Shown here in pieces: positions 50,711-60,502 of a stretch of 64,000 bases of DNA. The notes beneath the pieces were generated by a model that had not been told where the DNA came from, did no database searches, and saw nothing but the letters and a program-made list of their open reading frames with translations. The position numbers were made by a program, and so were the translations under genes. This DNA is from Ignavibacteriales bacterium (GTDB taxonomy: Bacteria > Bacteroidota > Ignavibacteria > Ignavibacteriales > Ignavibacteriaceae), in contig JADJNX010000020.1 in the NCBI GenBank assembly GCA_016714125.1, positions 186,001 to 250,000 of the forward strand. Direction: 5' to 3'. Numbering within the stretch: the stretch's first letter is position 1; each line of letters begins with the position of its first letter.

Positions 50711-51100
50711 TTATTTGATTCCCACAACGATCTCGAACAGCGTTGGTTTTAGGGCATGTTTTGGGGTGACTAAAAGTTTAATGTTTCCGGGGGAGGTTGT
50801 TTTGAAAATAAACTCACCTTCGGCTGATTTGTCGTTTATGACCTTTACTGTTGATTCACCTTCGATAAATTTGATTTCAAATGGAGAAGTGCGGAAGGGT
50901 ACCTTTGTGCCTGCACCGTTAACGGGGGTGAGGGAAATTGTAACCGAATCGCCAATTTTTACTTTCTCAGGCACTTTTCCAAAAGTCACTTCATAAATCG
51001 AGAAGTAATAATTGAAAATGAGAAAAGAGATGATGATGAGGGCAACAAAAGTTACTCCTCCGATTATCAGGATGTTCAAACTGTTCTTTGTTTCCGGCAA
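50711..51100 (-). CDS. hypothetical single-span membrane protein with Ig-like domain
   Basis: One N-terminal membrane helix (ILIIGGVTFVALIIISFLIFNYYF) and a ~85-residue beta domain (VPEKVKIGDSVTISLTPVNG to TPKHALKPTLFEIVVGIK) are visible. I do not recognise a family. The C-terminal domain would face the periplasm. It is divergent from the TPR gene at 51276. Confidence 0.65.
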   Translation of the reverse strand: MPETKNSLNILIIGGVTFVALIIISFLIFNYYFSIYEVTFGKVPEKVKIGDSVTISLTPVNGAGTKVPFRTSPFEIKFIEGESTVKVINDKSAEGEFIFKTTSPGNIKLLVTPKHALKPTLFEIVVGIK

Positions 51101-51275
51101 AATAATGATCTTAATTAATTATTCGTAATTTAAATATAAAATAGCAATTCCTTCAAAATAGTTAACTTTGGAATGCAAATTTTTGGACTTTTATTGTCAC
51201 AAATTTTTCACAAATTGCCGTGTTATTCCTCTTTTTCAGGAACAATCAACAGAATCTCCCTGTAAACAAACCAAT

Positions 51276-53108
51276 ATGAACATTTATTATTCCGTTTTAA
51301 AATTATCGATCGTGTGCGCTTTTGTTTTGATAACATCGGGGTGTAATTCCGTTGTTGTTAATGAAACGGCTAAAAATGACCCCAAATTGGTGGTTCAGAT
51401 ACCTGTGATTGAACCTTCAAAAAAGGAAGCACTACAAAATTTTATCACAGGGACAGGGTTTGAAGCAAGAGGAGACTATTTCCTTGCAGTTAATGCCTAC
51501 CTTAAGGCATTTGAGTATGATCCTTCACCCGGGATAAGTTATGCAATTGGCAGATGTTATTATTTCCTCGGGAAATTGTCGCAGGCTCTTCCTTACGCAA
51601 GGGCAGCCGCTTTAATTGATGGAGAAACGATGGAGTATTTTTATCTCCTTTCTGATATCCATCTCTCTGCAAGACAACCCGATTCGGCAGCAGCTGTGAT
51701 CGAAAAACTGGTTGAAAAATATCCAAATGACTATAATTGTTTATACCGCCTCGCCGGAATTTACGAAAAGTCGAAACCACTTTCAGCGATTGAAATTTAC
51801 AAAAGAATTCTTGATGAAGAGCCTGAAGACTGGAATGCCTACATCAGGCTTGCCGATCTTTATGACAAAACAGGTAACAAAGAGGCGTCGACACAAATAC
51901 TCGAAGAGTTTTTGGCATATAATCCTTCCAGTCTTGAATTACGGGAAATTCTGGTAAACAATTATGTTGAACAGAAAAAATATGATCTTGCTCTTCAACA
52001 CCTGGATGGGATTTTACAGTTGTTTCCCGACAGAATTCCCACTCTCGAGGCAAAAGCCAGAATATTTGTTGAAAAAGAGGATTACCTGGGTGCATCAGAA
52101 CCGTATATCCGGCTTGTTAAAAATCCGGGTGTTAATATGGAATTTAAGCTGAACCTCGGAGCATTATATTTTGAACAGGCGGTGAAAAATGCTCAATTCA
52201 TAAGGATTGTGGATACTCTTTTCACTGCAATAGAAAAAGATACCGTTTTTTGGTTTACACATTTTTATAGCGGGGCAAATGCTGTTCTTAAAAAGGATAG
52301 TGTTATTGCGCAGGAACGGTTTTTCAAAATTCAGGGTGATTCCTACATGTATCTCCAGTTGTGGCAAAGAATTGGCGGGGTTTTGTATGATGGTAAACTT
52401 TACAAAGAATCAACATTTGTTTTGAAGAAGGCATGGGAAAGTTTCTCAGAAGACTTTATTGTCAATTTTTTACTTGGACTCTCTTATGCACTAACAGGCG
52501 ATTATGGGGCTTCAGAGCCGTTTCTTTACAAGGCAACTCAACTTAATCCCGCAGAGGTGAATACTTTTTCAGCTTATGCATTCACTCTTTCGAGATTAAA
52601 AATGAATGATCTTGCGATTGAGAATTATAAAAGAGCGTTACAGATTGAACCTGAAAATGTTGAATTGATAAATTCCCTCGCGATTGTATATGACGGGATG
52701 GGTGCCCAGTCGGTAAGTGACAGTTTATATACAAAATCGCTGGAACTTGATCCAAAAAATGCCCTGGCTTGTAACAATTTTGCGTATTCACTTGCAAAAA
52801 GAAATGTAAGACTTGATGATGCGTTGCGGTATGCTGAGATGGCCCTTTCGATTGAGCCAAACAGTCCATCTTATCTGGACACTTATGGTTGGGTTCAATT
52901 TAAACTTGGAAACTATGATACCGCAAAAGTTTATATCGAAAGAGCTTTGACCATGGATGGTGACAACCACGAACTTCTCGATCATATCGGGGATGTACTT
53001 TTTATGTTGGGTGACAAGGAAAATGCCAAAAAATATTGGAAAAGAGCCCTTGAGTTAAATAAAGAAAATGAAACAATTAAAAGAAAAATTGAAAGAGGCG
53101 AAATTTGA
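51276..53108 (+). CDS. TPR-repeat lipoprotein
   Basis: From ATG 51276 the sequence has a lipoprotein signal (LSIVCAFVLITSGC, lipobox with Cys near residue 22). About a dozen TPR units follow, including KKEALQNFITGTGFEARGDYFLAVNAYLKAFEYDPS and MNDLAIENYKRALQIEPENVELINSLAIVYDGMG. An earlier in-frame start at 51168 would add an unsupported cysteine-containing segment. It overlaps the next gene by four bases, so it is in an envelope operon with LolB-like and EnvC-like proteins. TPR lipoproteins organise outer-membrane complexes; no partner is shown. Confidence 0.85.
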   Translation: MNIYYSVLKLSIVCAFVLITSGCNSVVVNETAKNDPKLVVQIPVIEPSKKEALQNFITGTGFEARGDYFLAVNAYLKAFEYDPSPGISYAIGRCYYFLGKLSQALPYARAAALIDGETMEYFYLLSDIHLSARQPDSAAAVIEKLVEKYPNDYNCLYRLAGIYEKSKPLSAIEIYKRILDEEPEDWNAYIRLADLYDKTGNKEASTQILEEFLAYNPSSLELREILVNNYVEQKKYDLALQHLDGILQLFPDRIPTLEAKARIFVEKEDYLGASEPYIRLVKNPGVNMEFKLNLGALYFEQAVKNAQFIRIVDTLFTAIEKDTVFWFTHFYSGANAVLKKDSVIAQERFFKIQGDSYMYLQLWQRIGGVLYDGKLYKESTFVLKKAWESFSEDFIVNFLLGLSYALTGDYGASEPFLYKATQLNPAEVNTFSAYAFTLSRLKMNDLAIENYKRALQIEPENVELINSLAIVYDGMGAQSVSDSLYTKSLELDPKNALACNNFAYSLAKRNVRLDDALRYAEMALSIEPNSPSYLDTYGWVQFKLGNYDTAKVYIERALTMDGDNHELLDHIGDVLFMLGDKENAKKYWKRALELNKENETIKRKIERGEI

Positions 53109-53902
53109 AAAAGATGATGTTTTTATTCTTCTTTGCACTTCCCCTTATGTTTGTATGGCAGGGATGCGCCACCGTTGAAGAGTCGATGGATGATGAAGAA
53201 ATTGTTGACGGGAATATTAAACCCGAACGACTGATGAAAAAGATGGAAGCCAACAGGCGAAAAATAAGAACATTCGACGGAAAAGGTGAGATGCATGTTC
53301 AGACTCCCGAGCTTGACAACACAGCTTTTTTTCAGGCTATCTTAAAAAGACCTGATTCTCTTAATATCAATGTTTATGGTCCATTTGGAATCGAACTTGC
53401 AAATGTTTTGCTGACCGAAACCGAGTTTAAGTTTTATGAGTCTTTAAGCAATACTCTCTATAAGGGGGGTGTTGACGATGTAGCATTGAGTAACATTTTT
53501 AAAATGGATCTTGGTTTTGATGATATCAGGGATGCCTTTGCCGGAGCGGTTAACATGACCAAAAGGTTATATACCGAACCACAGGAATTTAAGTTTGACA
53601 AAGGTTATTTTTCCATTACCTATGCCGATTCAGTCTCAGGAAACCTGAGTTCATATAAAATTAGAGCTGATGGTCTTATTGTTGAAAATTACACTGTAAA
53701 AACCAAAAAAGGAGAATTGCTCCTTGATGGTAATTATTCCAACTTTAAAAAAGTGGAAGGTGTTTTAATCCCACAGCAGATCGAAGTGAAATCTCCAAAA
53801 CTGAAACAATCCCTAAAAATTGTTTATGAAAGCATAACAGTGAATAAAGATTTGATAATCGAGTTTGCACCACCTGCAGATGCAACGGTGATTGAGTATT
53901 AG
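53105..53902 (+). CDS. LolB-like outer-membrane lipoprotein (DUF4292 type)
   Basis: It starts at TTG 53105 (or ATG 53114) with a lipoprotein signal ending in a Cys (WQGCATV). The remainder has the half-barrel pattern of LolA/LolB folds (IRTFDGKGEMHVQTPELDN, ILKRPDSLNINVYGPFGIELANVLLTETEFKFYES, GVLIPQQIEVKS). By family, such proteins help lipoprotein insertion. The gene order TPR-LolB-like-EnvC-like recurs in this phylum and implies one envelope function. Confidence 0.78.
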   Translation: MKKMMFLFFFALPLMFVWQGCATVEESMDDEEIVDGNIKPERLMKKMEANRRKIRTFDGKGEMHVQTPELDNTAFFQAILKRPDSLNINVYGPFGIELANVLLTETEFKFYESLSNTLYKGGVDDVALSNIFKMDLGFDDIRDAFAGAVNMTKRLYTEPQEFKFDKGYFSITYADSVSGNLSSYKIRADGLIVENYTVKTKKGELLLDGNYSNFKKVEGVLIPQQIEVKSPKLKQSLKIVYESITVNKDLIIEFAPPADATVIEY

Positions 53903-53925
53903 TTTTTTGAATAAAATTTAATCTG

Positions 53926-55353
53926 ATGAGAATGAAGTCAACTCTCCAATCCAAATCTAAAGGATTTCAGGTAATGTCACATCTGTTTCCGTCAAATCGA
54001 AACATTCGGACATTGACTTTTAAAGTCACCGGTTGGCAACAATTTTTATTGATTGTTATCTTTGCACTTACTTTGTTTTCGGATGGTCATCTGCAACAGG
54101 GGGATATTAAGAAGAAAAAAGATGAACTTTCGAAACTCAAAAATCAGATTGAAGCGATAAAAGATGAGCTAAAAAAAGCCTCAAAAGAAGAGAAACGCTC
54201 CTATGAATCGATTGAGAAGTATAACAAACAGGTTTTTCTTCTTAACCAATTGGTTAATGAATTAAAGGCGGAAGAGCAACTTAAATCGAGGCAGATCTCC
54301 GGACTTCAAAGTGAAATTTCCGGGATTGAGTTGCAGATGGATCAACTCAGACAGTTTTATGCCCGATATGTTGTTGCTGTTTATAAAGGATTGGTAAAGG
54401 ATAAATGGCTTTACATCCTCAATTCAGGGTCATTTGATGAGGCACTTCGTCGATATCGATATCTAAAAGCCCTTTCTGACAAAGGAGAGAGTGTTATCGC
54501 TGATCTCAAAAGCTCGGTTGAAAAACTGGAGTCGGTAAAAATCTCACTTCAGTATGAAAAGACTGAAAAAGAGAAAATAATTGCCCTCAAGGAAGGTGAA
54601 GAAATATCCCTGAAGGAGAGTATTGAGGAACAAAAAGATCTGCTCGCCGATATTGGCAAAAACAAGGATGCCCTTAAAAAAGAGCTTGAAGCAAAAAAAC
54701 AATCAGAGAAAAAGATTGGTTCTTTAATCGACAAGCTTATCACTAAAGAAGAGTTGGCAAAAAAGAACAAAACCAAGAAGAATCCCCCACCTAAAAAAGT
54801 GGACAAAAAACCTGAGCAAAAACCGGAAACAAAACCCGGTAAAAAAACGGACAATCCTGCAAAAACTGAGGATAAGACCCCGGTTGTTGAGGATGATGAA
54901 GAGTTTATGGGAGGATCACCTGTTGAAGATTATGAAGAGCAGGTGGTGAAAGGGAAGGCATTTTCATCACTTAAGGGGAACCTGATGAAGCCTGTTGGTT
55001 CTGCAAAGGTTTTTAGACCTTTTGGTGAAAATAAAAACGAAGAATTAAAAACTGTTACCGTGAATTACGGAATCGATTTTAAAGTTGAAAGTGCACAGTC
55101 AGTAAAATGTGTAGCAGACGGGATCATCTCCGCAATTGAATGGTTACCCGGTTACGGCAGTGTTGTGATAATTACTCATACTGAAGGCTACCGCACTGTT
55201 TATGGACACCTTGGAAGTATTTCCGTTCGTGAAGGAAACAAAGTGACTTCCGGTTCCGTTATCGGTACCGTAGGCAAAAGCCTTGAAGGATATATCTTCC
55301 ACTTTGAAATCTGGAAAGGAAAACAAAACCTTAACCCCAGTGGGTGGTTTTGA
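53926..55353 (+). CDS. EnvC-like amidase activator with degenerate M23 domain
   Basis: A membrane segment near residue 40 is followed by a long coiled coil (residues 60-270), a Lys/Pro-rich linker, and a C-terminal LytM domain. The metal-site residues are altered: the expected His of HxxxD is Asn (VNYGID), and the first His of HxH is replaced (GYIFHFEI). That is the pattern of EnvC-type activators, which are not themselves peptidases. Start is ATG 53926 or ATG 53974, the latter having AGG five bases upstream. It would activate a cell-wall amidase at division; the amidase is outside the window. Confidence 0.85.
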   Translation: MRMKSTLQSKSKGFQVMSHLFPSNRNIRTLTFKVTGWQQFLLIVIFALTLFSDGHLQQGDIKKKKDELSKLKNQIEAIKDELKKASKEEKRSYESIEKYNKQVFLLNQLVNELKAEEQLKSRQISGLQSEISGIELQMDQLRQFYARYVVAVYKGLVKDKWLYILNSGSFDEALRRYRYLKALSDKGESVIADLKSSVEKLESVKISLQYEKTEKEKIIALKEGEEISLKESIEEQKDLLADIGKNKDALKKELEAKKQSEKKIGSLIDKLITKEELAKKNKTKKNPPPKKVDKKPEQKPETKPGKKTDNPAKTEDKTPVVEDDEEFMGGSPVEDYEEQVVKGKAFSSLKGNLMKPVGSAKVFRPFGENKNEELKTVTVNYGIDFKVESAQSVKCVADGIISAIEWLPGYGSVVIITHTEGYRTVYGHLGSISVREGNKVTSGSVIGTVGKSLEGYIFHFEIWKGKQNLNPSGWF

Positions 55354-55513
55354 GAACTTCGGAATTCCAGTTAATAGTTCCACGGATTTCACGGATTTCA
55401 CACGGATTCCACGGATGAATTCGTAATTCTCAAGTACTAAAGTTCTGAGGTTCTGAAGTTCTGAGGTTCTGAGGTTCTAAAGTTCTAAAGTTCTAATAGA
55501 TAAAGTTAAGATT
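55354..55513. repeat. mixed repeat region with eight octanucleotide units
   Basis: CACGGATTT words (55380-55415) are followed by eight 8-base units at 55432-55495 (AAGTACTA, AAGTTCTG, AGGTTCTG and variants). The octamers are the opposite orientation of those at 854-966. No gene. Confidence 0.85.
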
Positions 55514-55750
55514 ATGACAAATACCCCCGAATATAGAATGGCGAAAACAGCCAAGCTGATGATTGATATTTTACCCGACAAATGTGATTTTTGCGGGTGT
55601 TGCGTAGGGGTATGCCCCGAGGATGCTATTGAGTTAAAAGAAGCCGAGATATTCATCATCGATGAGCGGTGTACAAACTGTTCAAAATGTGTTTGGAGTT
55701 GTCCCATCGAAGTGATAAAATTCAACAAGGAAGGGGTGGTTAAACGATGA
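55514..55750 (+). CDS. two-cluster [4Fe-4S] ferredoxin
   Basis: Two cluster motifs are present in 78 residues: CDFCGCCVGVCP and CTNCSKCVWSCP. It overlaps the following reductase by ATGA, so it is likely its electron donor. Confidence 0.9.
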   Translation: MTNTPEYRMAKTAKLMIDILPDKCDFCGCCVGVCPEDAIELKEAEIFIIDERCTNCSKCVWSCPIEVIKFNKEGVVKR

Positions 55751-56910
55751 AAAGATATTATGATGTTGTGGTGGTTGGTGGTGGTCCCGCCGGCTCGATG
55801 GCTGCAAGATATGCGGCTGAACTGGGTGTTTCGGTGTTGATTCTTGAAAAAGATCGCGATATTGGTTATCCTGTAAGATGTGGAGAGGCTGTCAGTAGAA
55901 AGGGAGTGGAGGAATTTATCGAACCCGATGAAAAATGGATAGCGTCGCACATAACCAAATTTTCGATGAATGCCCCCGATGGCACCGAAGTGGTACTTCC
56001 TCTCCCCGAAGAAGGATTTGTGCTCGAAAGAAGAGTTTTTGATTATGAACTCGCCAAATCTGCGGCAAATGCCGGTGCGGAGATACTTACCAGAGCGTAT
56101 GTGAATGGACTTCTCTTCGATGGCGATGCAGTCTCGGGTGTTAAATTTGATTATCGTGGTGAGCAGCATGAGGTAGAAGCTGATGTGATTATCGCCGCCG
56201 ATGGTGTTGAGTCACGGGTAGGCAGATGGGCAGGAATTAAAACGCACGTCGACTTCAGGGATATGGAATCGTGTGTGCAATATACCATTTCCGGGATTGA
56301 TGTTGACCCCAATACCATCTATTTCCATTTCGGTAGCAACGCAGCCCCACAGGGTTACCTGTGGGTTTTCTCAAAAGGCAACACTTCCGCTAATGTGGGG
56401 CTTGGTGTCAGCGGGCTTGTTGGTAAAAAGAAATCCGCTCTGCAATTTCTCGAAGAATTCATGGAGCGACATTACCCTAATGCTGCAATTTTAACCTCGA
56501 TCGCGGGTGGTGTACCTTGCAGTGTGACGCTTGAGAGGATATCTGCCCCAGGAATAATTCTTGTGGGAGATGCTGCGCGACAGGTAAATCCGTTATCGGG
56601 TGGTGGAATAGCTTCAGGAATGATTGGCGGAAGTATCGGGGGAAGAATTGCTGCAGAATCGATCAAAAAGGGGAAACCACAACATCTCTTAACCTATGAC
56701 AAAGAGTGGATGGATCGTCTCGGCAAACGACACGAAACTTTTGACAGAATTAAAAATGGAATTTACAATTTCTCCGATGAGAAATTTAATTCAATCGCAT
56801 ACTCGTTTTCCAAAGTCCCAAATGACAAGCGAAGTCTGGGCAATCTCTTTAAGACTGCCCTGATTCACAATCCCGGGCTACTGATTGATGTAGCGAGGGT
56901 TTTTATTTAA
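55747..56910 (+). CDS. geranylgeranyl-reductase-family FAD oxidoreductase
   Basis: The Rossmann FAD motif GGGPAGSMAARYAAELG, the GR-family motif YPVRCGEAVSRKG, and the second FAD motif GIILVGDAARQVNPLSGGGIASGMIGG are intact over 387 residues. The family saturates isoprenoid double bonds (geranylgeranyl lipids, menaquinone side chains) and often pairs with a ferredoxin, as here. In a Chlorobi-side bacterium a menaquinone or lipid role is likelier than chlorophyll synthesis, but the substrate is not determined. Confidence 0.88.
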   Translation: MKRYYDVVVVGGGPAGSMAARYAAELGVSVLILEKDRDIGYPVRCGEAVSRKGVEEFIEPDEKWIASHITKFSMNAPDGTEVVLPLPEEGFVLERRVFDYELAKSAANAGAEILTRAYVNGLLFDGDAVSGVKFDYRGEQHEVEADVIIAADGVESRVGRWAGIKTHVDFRDMESCVQYTISGIDVDPNTIYFHFGSNAAPQGYLWVFSKGNTSANVGLGVSGLVGKKKSALQFLEEFMERHYPNAAILTSIAGGVPCSVTLERISAPGIILVGDAARQVNPLSGGGIASGMIGGSIGGRIAAESIKKGKPQHLLTYDKEWMDRLGKRHETFDRIKNGIYNFSDEKFNSIAYSFSKVPNDKRSLGNLFKTALIHNPGLLIDVARVFI

Positions 56911-57267
56911 GGTATTAGAGGGACGCAGATTATACGGATTTTCGCGGATATGGGGAATAGTTACACGGATATCACGGATTTAACACAGATTTTCACGGAT
57001 GGATTTTTAATAGAACGCGGATGAAACGGATGACGCGGATTTTCGCGGATGTGGGCGTTTGGCCCCGGAGGGGTCTCCTCTGGGTAGAAATAATGAAAAA
57101 CCATCTAAATGCGCCCCGGCAGGGGTGCCGTATGAGCAAAAAAACACAGTACAACCGCACAAATTGAGTAGAACGCAGAAAAATCTCCAGCAAAGCAATT
57201 TCCTTTTTAACTTTCAAATTGAAATAGAAATAAGTAACTTTGTATGTTACTTTTCAAGGACAATCAA
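56911..57267. repeat. mosaic intergenic region: CGGATTTTCGCGGAT words and REP-like hairpins
   Basis: No gene. CACGGATTT/CGCGGATTTTCGCGGAT words run to 57054. Then come CCCCGGAGGGG (57063-57073) and CCCCGGCAGGGG (57114-57125), each able to hairpin, in a block that resembles a dispersed element; its frames give only a spurious RGDPSGAK peptide. A/T-rich leader with AAGGA before vapB follows. Confidence 0.7.
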
Positions 57268-57465
57268 ATGAAAATGCAAATTGAAATAGATAAAGAAATA
57301 TTAGACGAAGCAATGAAACTTGGGAACACAATACAAAAAGCCACCATTGAGGCTGCTATAAAGGAGTATATTGCCCGTAAAAAACGCATCGAAATCAAAA
57401 GAACTTTTGGATCAATCGAATACGATCCGGAATATGACTATAAGCAGTTACGACAAGCTCGATGA
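57268..57465 (+). CDS. vapB: VapB-type antitoxin
   Basis: A 65-residue protein with a ribbon-helix-helix-like start (MQIEIDKEILDEAMKLGNTIQKATIEAAIKEYIARKK). ATG 57268 has AAGGA eight bases upstream; an in-frame start at 57244 is less supported. It overlaps vapC by four bases. Confidence 0.85.
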   Translation: MKMQIEIDKEILDEAMKLGNTIQKATIEAAIKEYIARKKRIEIKRTFGSIEYDPEYDYKQLRQAR

Positions 57466-57860
57466 AAGCGATCGTAGATACATGTGTTTGGTCAAATGCT
57501 CTGCGGAATCAAACGCAAAAAGTGATTCACAAAGATTTACTGCTCGAGCAATTAATTGAGAATGATCAAGTAGTTATGTTGGGACCGATCAGGCAGGAAT
57601 TACTTTCAGGCATTAAAGACGAGAAAAAATTTGATGAATTAAAAAGCAAACTTCGATGGTATGATGATTTCTTGATAAAGACTACCGAATATGAACTTGC
57701 TGCGTCTTTGTATAATAAGTTGAAATCAAACGGGATTCAAGGTTCACATATCGATTTCTTAATTTGTGCAGTCGCTCTTAATCACGATTTGGCTATTTAC
57801 ACTTATGATAAAGATTTTTTTAGATTTGCCAGCGTAATACCTATTAAATTATTACAATAA
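57462..57860 (+). CDS. vapC: VapC-type PIN-domain toxin
   Basis: A PIN RNase of 132 residues. The acidic metal-binding residues are in VDTCVWSNAL (Asp 6), GPIRQELLSG (Glu near 46), SHIDFLICAVAL (Asp near 105) and YTYDKDFFRF. Overlap with vapB is typical of the module. It is flanked on both sides by repeat-rich DNA. Confidence 0.92.
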   Translation: MKAIVDTCVWSNALRNQTQKVIHKDLLLEQLIENDQVVMLGPIRQELLSGIKDEKKFDELKSKLRWYDDFLIKTTEYELAASLYNKLKSNGIQGSHIDFLICAVALNHDLAIYTYDKDFFRFASVIPIKLLQ

Positions 57861-58212
57861 ATGATAATCTTTATTAGAGACATCTTTCTTACCTTGTAAA
57901 ACCACCCCACAAGCCCCCTTTTCCCTGAAAGGAATAAATATTATCCTTTGAACCTTGTTCCTGTCTCCCATTCAAATTTCCACAGATGAAAGTCCTCTTA
58001 AAAGTTGTTGTAAGTTTTAAAGAAAAAACAGATATAAGGGAAACTAATCCAGCAAGTAGAGATATATGCAGATAAGACAGATTAACGCAGATTTTTATGA
58101 TTATTTCTCTGCGGCCTTTGCGGTTTTTATTTTAAATACCGGATTTAGATAAAAATACCAAGCTCAAACATTTTTTCTGCGTGAGCTCGGACTAATTTAA
58201 TTTTTTATTTCT
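57861..58212. repeat. 352-bp gap with weak repeat words
   Basis: No gene seen. GCAGATTAACGCAGATTTT (near 58075) and CTGCGGCCTTTGCGG (near 58112) are degenerate 9-base words of the families seen elsewhere. The rest is unremarkable. Confidence 0.6.
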
Positions 58213-60502
58213 CTAAAACTCCAGACTTACGCCAATCGAAGGTAATATTCCAATATTGCCTCCGCCATTTCTTTTTTTCGCGTCTGTCCCATCTGTATGC
58301 AAAAACATTTTTTCTGTTGTAAACATTTTGCACATCTATATAGGTAATCAGGGTGACGGTTTCAAAGAACCATTTTTTGTCAACTCTTAGGTCGAGGCTG
58401 TGTACATCGGGAAGTATTGCTGTGTTATATCTCGAAACAAGCTGGGAACCGTCAGATTCAAAAGGTGTGTAGGGTGCACCTGATGCATAACGGAATTTAA
58501 AGCTTGCCTCCCATGATTCGTTGAACTGGTATCCACCCGAAAGATTAAAGAGCCATTTTTGATTAAATTTACCCTGTCTTGTCACACCATCAAAAGCAGT
58601 GTTCTCAATTTCCGAGTAGGTAAGGCTCATTAAGCCGTAAAGCGGGATGGTTGAAAGCTTTTTCTGTGCGGAGAATTCGATTCCTTTTGCGATTCCACCA
58701 CCCGCACTCGATAGCGGTTCAAATCCAAATGATTCAAAGTTGTTATCAGATCCCTCAAATCCTGCCCCTGTATTTGAAAGTACCACATAAGGTCTGACAA
58801 GACTTGCAGGGTAGTTTTGTAATCTTTGTAAAATCCTTCCAACTTCAAAATTGCATCTTCACTTACCCTGTGTTCAAGGCTCAAAACATATTGATCAACT
58901 CTGATTGGTTTCAGGTCGGTATTTCTTGCATCAGCAATCAACCAGATGTATGAAGGTGTTTGGTAATAAACCCCGGTTGAGAAGGAGACCCCTGTTTCGG
59001 GATTGAACTTATATTCAACTGAGAATCTTGGGCTTAAACGGAGACCATCATTAATTCCACTGAAGTCATCAACACGAAATCCGGCATTAAAAAGAAGTCC
59101 TGCTGAGAACCTGTGGGTCACATTGGTAAATGCACTGTATTTAAAGAAATTTTTTGCATAGTTTACAGAATCTACAGGTAACAGTTCACCAAAGGAAGTT
59201 CTAAACCGGGGTAACTGAACATCATATTTAGTTGTGATGTATTCACCCTGGATTCCTGAAGTGAGTTCGGTAATTTTGGAGAACTGGTGGAAAAACTCAA
59301 AACGAAGTTTGTTCTCAGCCTCTCTCGAAACATTTTTAAAGATAGGATTCAAAAGTGAATCGCTCTGACGGGAATCATAATCGATGAAACTACGCGATAA
59401 TATAACTTTGTAATAACCTTTTTCCATCAGACTGGTGAAAGTAAGTCCTGTACCATACTGGGTCTGGTTACTCCCCCAGAACTCTCGAGTTATCGTATCT
59501 CTGGTCTTCGGTGTCGTTAAAAAACTTTACATTGTCGAATGCACCAATGAAGAGGTATGAAAGTTTTTGGTTTTTGCCGAGGTTAAAATCGAATTTTGTT
59601 AAAACATCGTAATACTCGGGCACAAATCCAAAACCGGCGGCTTTAAAGATGAAGTCGAGATAACTTCTTCTGGCAGAAAAGATAAAATTTGATGATTCAG
59701 AGAGAGGTCCCTCGAGGTTAAAACCAAACTGAGAAGCTGAAATTGTTGCTTTCCCTCCAATTTTGTCACTTCTTCCATCCCTTAAATCAATTTTTAATAC
59801 AGAAGAAAGTTTATCACCATATAAAGATGAAAACCCTCCCGTTGAGAAGACCGATTCTTTCACAAAATCAAGATTTACAAAAGAAAGTGGACCACCTGTC
59901 GCGCCTTGTGACCCAAAATGATTGATTGTTGGAAGTTTAATTCCGTCCAAAATATAAAGGTTTTCTGAAGGTGCGCCGCCACGAACTACCAAATCGTTTC
60001 TTCCGGCTGATGCCTGTGCAACTCCGGGGAGAATGGAAAGTGCTCTGACAACATCCTCAAATCCACCGGGGGCTCTTCTCAATTCTTCATAAGAAAAGGT
60101 TGTTGTTGAGTTCACATCAGTGGGAGGAGTATAAAAATAATCTGATGTGATAGTCACATCTTTAAGTTGAAGTGTTGTTTCTTGCAGTTCAAAAGTTATT
60201 TCAGCGGGTTTGTTGTTGGTTACCAAAACATCCGCTCTTGTGATTGTGGCAAAACCTATCGCAGAAACTCTTACCTGGTAAGTTCCGGGTTCAAGTCCAT
60301 CAATGCTAAAAGAGCCATCGTCAAGAGTTGTTGCACCTTTTTGTGTAGCAACAACCACAACGGTAGCAAATGGCACAGGTTGTTTGGTTGCAATATTAAT
60401 TACTTTACCGGAAATCACACCCGCAAGAGGGGCGGACATTAACACGGGTGAAAGAATAAAAAGAATCAGCAGGGTTATTTTATATTTTCTCATAGTATCC
60501 AT
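58213..60502 (-). CDS. TonB-dependent receptor with carboxypeptidase-regulatory-like domain (frame-broken)
   Basis: Signal peptide (LLILFILSPVLMSAPLAG), a regulatory-like sandwich (ISGKVINIATKQPVPFATVVV), a plug (GGFEDVVRALSILPGVAQASAGRNDLVVRGGAPSENLYILDGI) and barrel strands are present. Three shifts split it: near 59482, near 58795, and near 58254. The last matters for the true end: removing one A gives NGGGNIGILPSIGVSLEF, a normal barrel end with Phe, with stop at 58213-58215. Joined length is about 763 residues. Alternative start is ATG 60493. The substrate is unknown; it is divergent from the vor operon. Confidence 0.85.

Noticed and set aside
57007..57198. Short reading frames with RGDPSGAKRP-type peptide
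   Set aside because: They arise from the hairpin-repeat element in a gap and have no support as genes.
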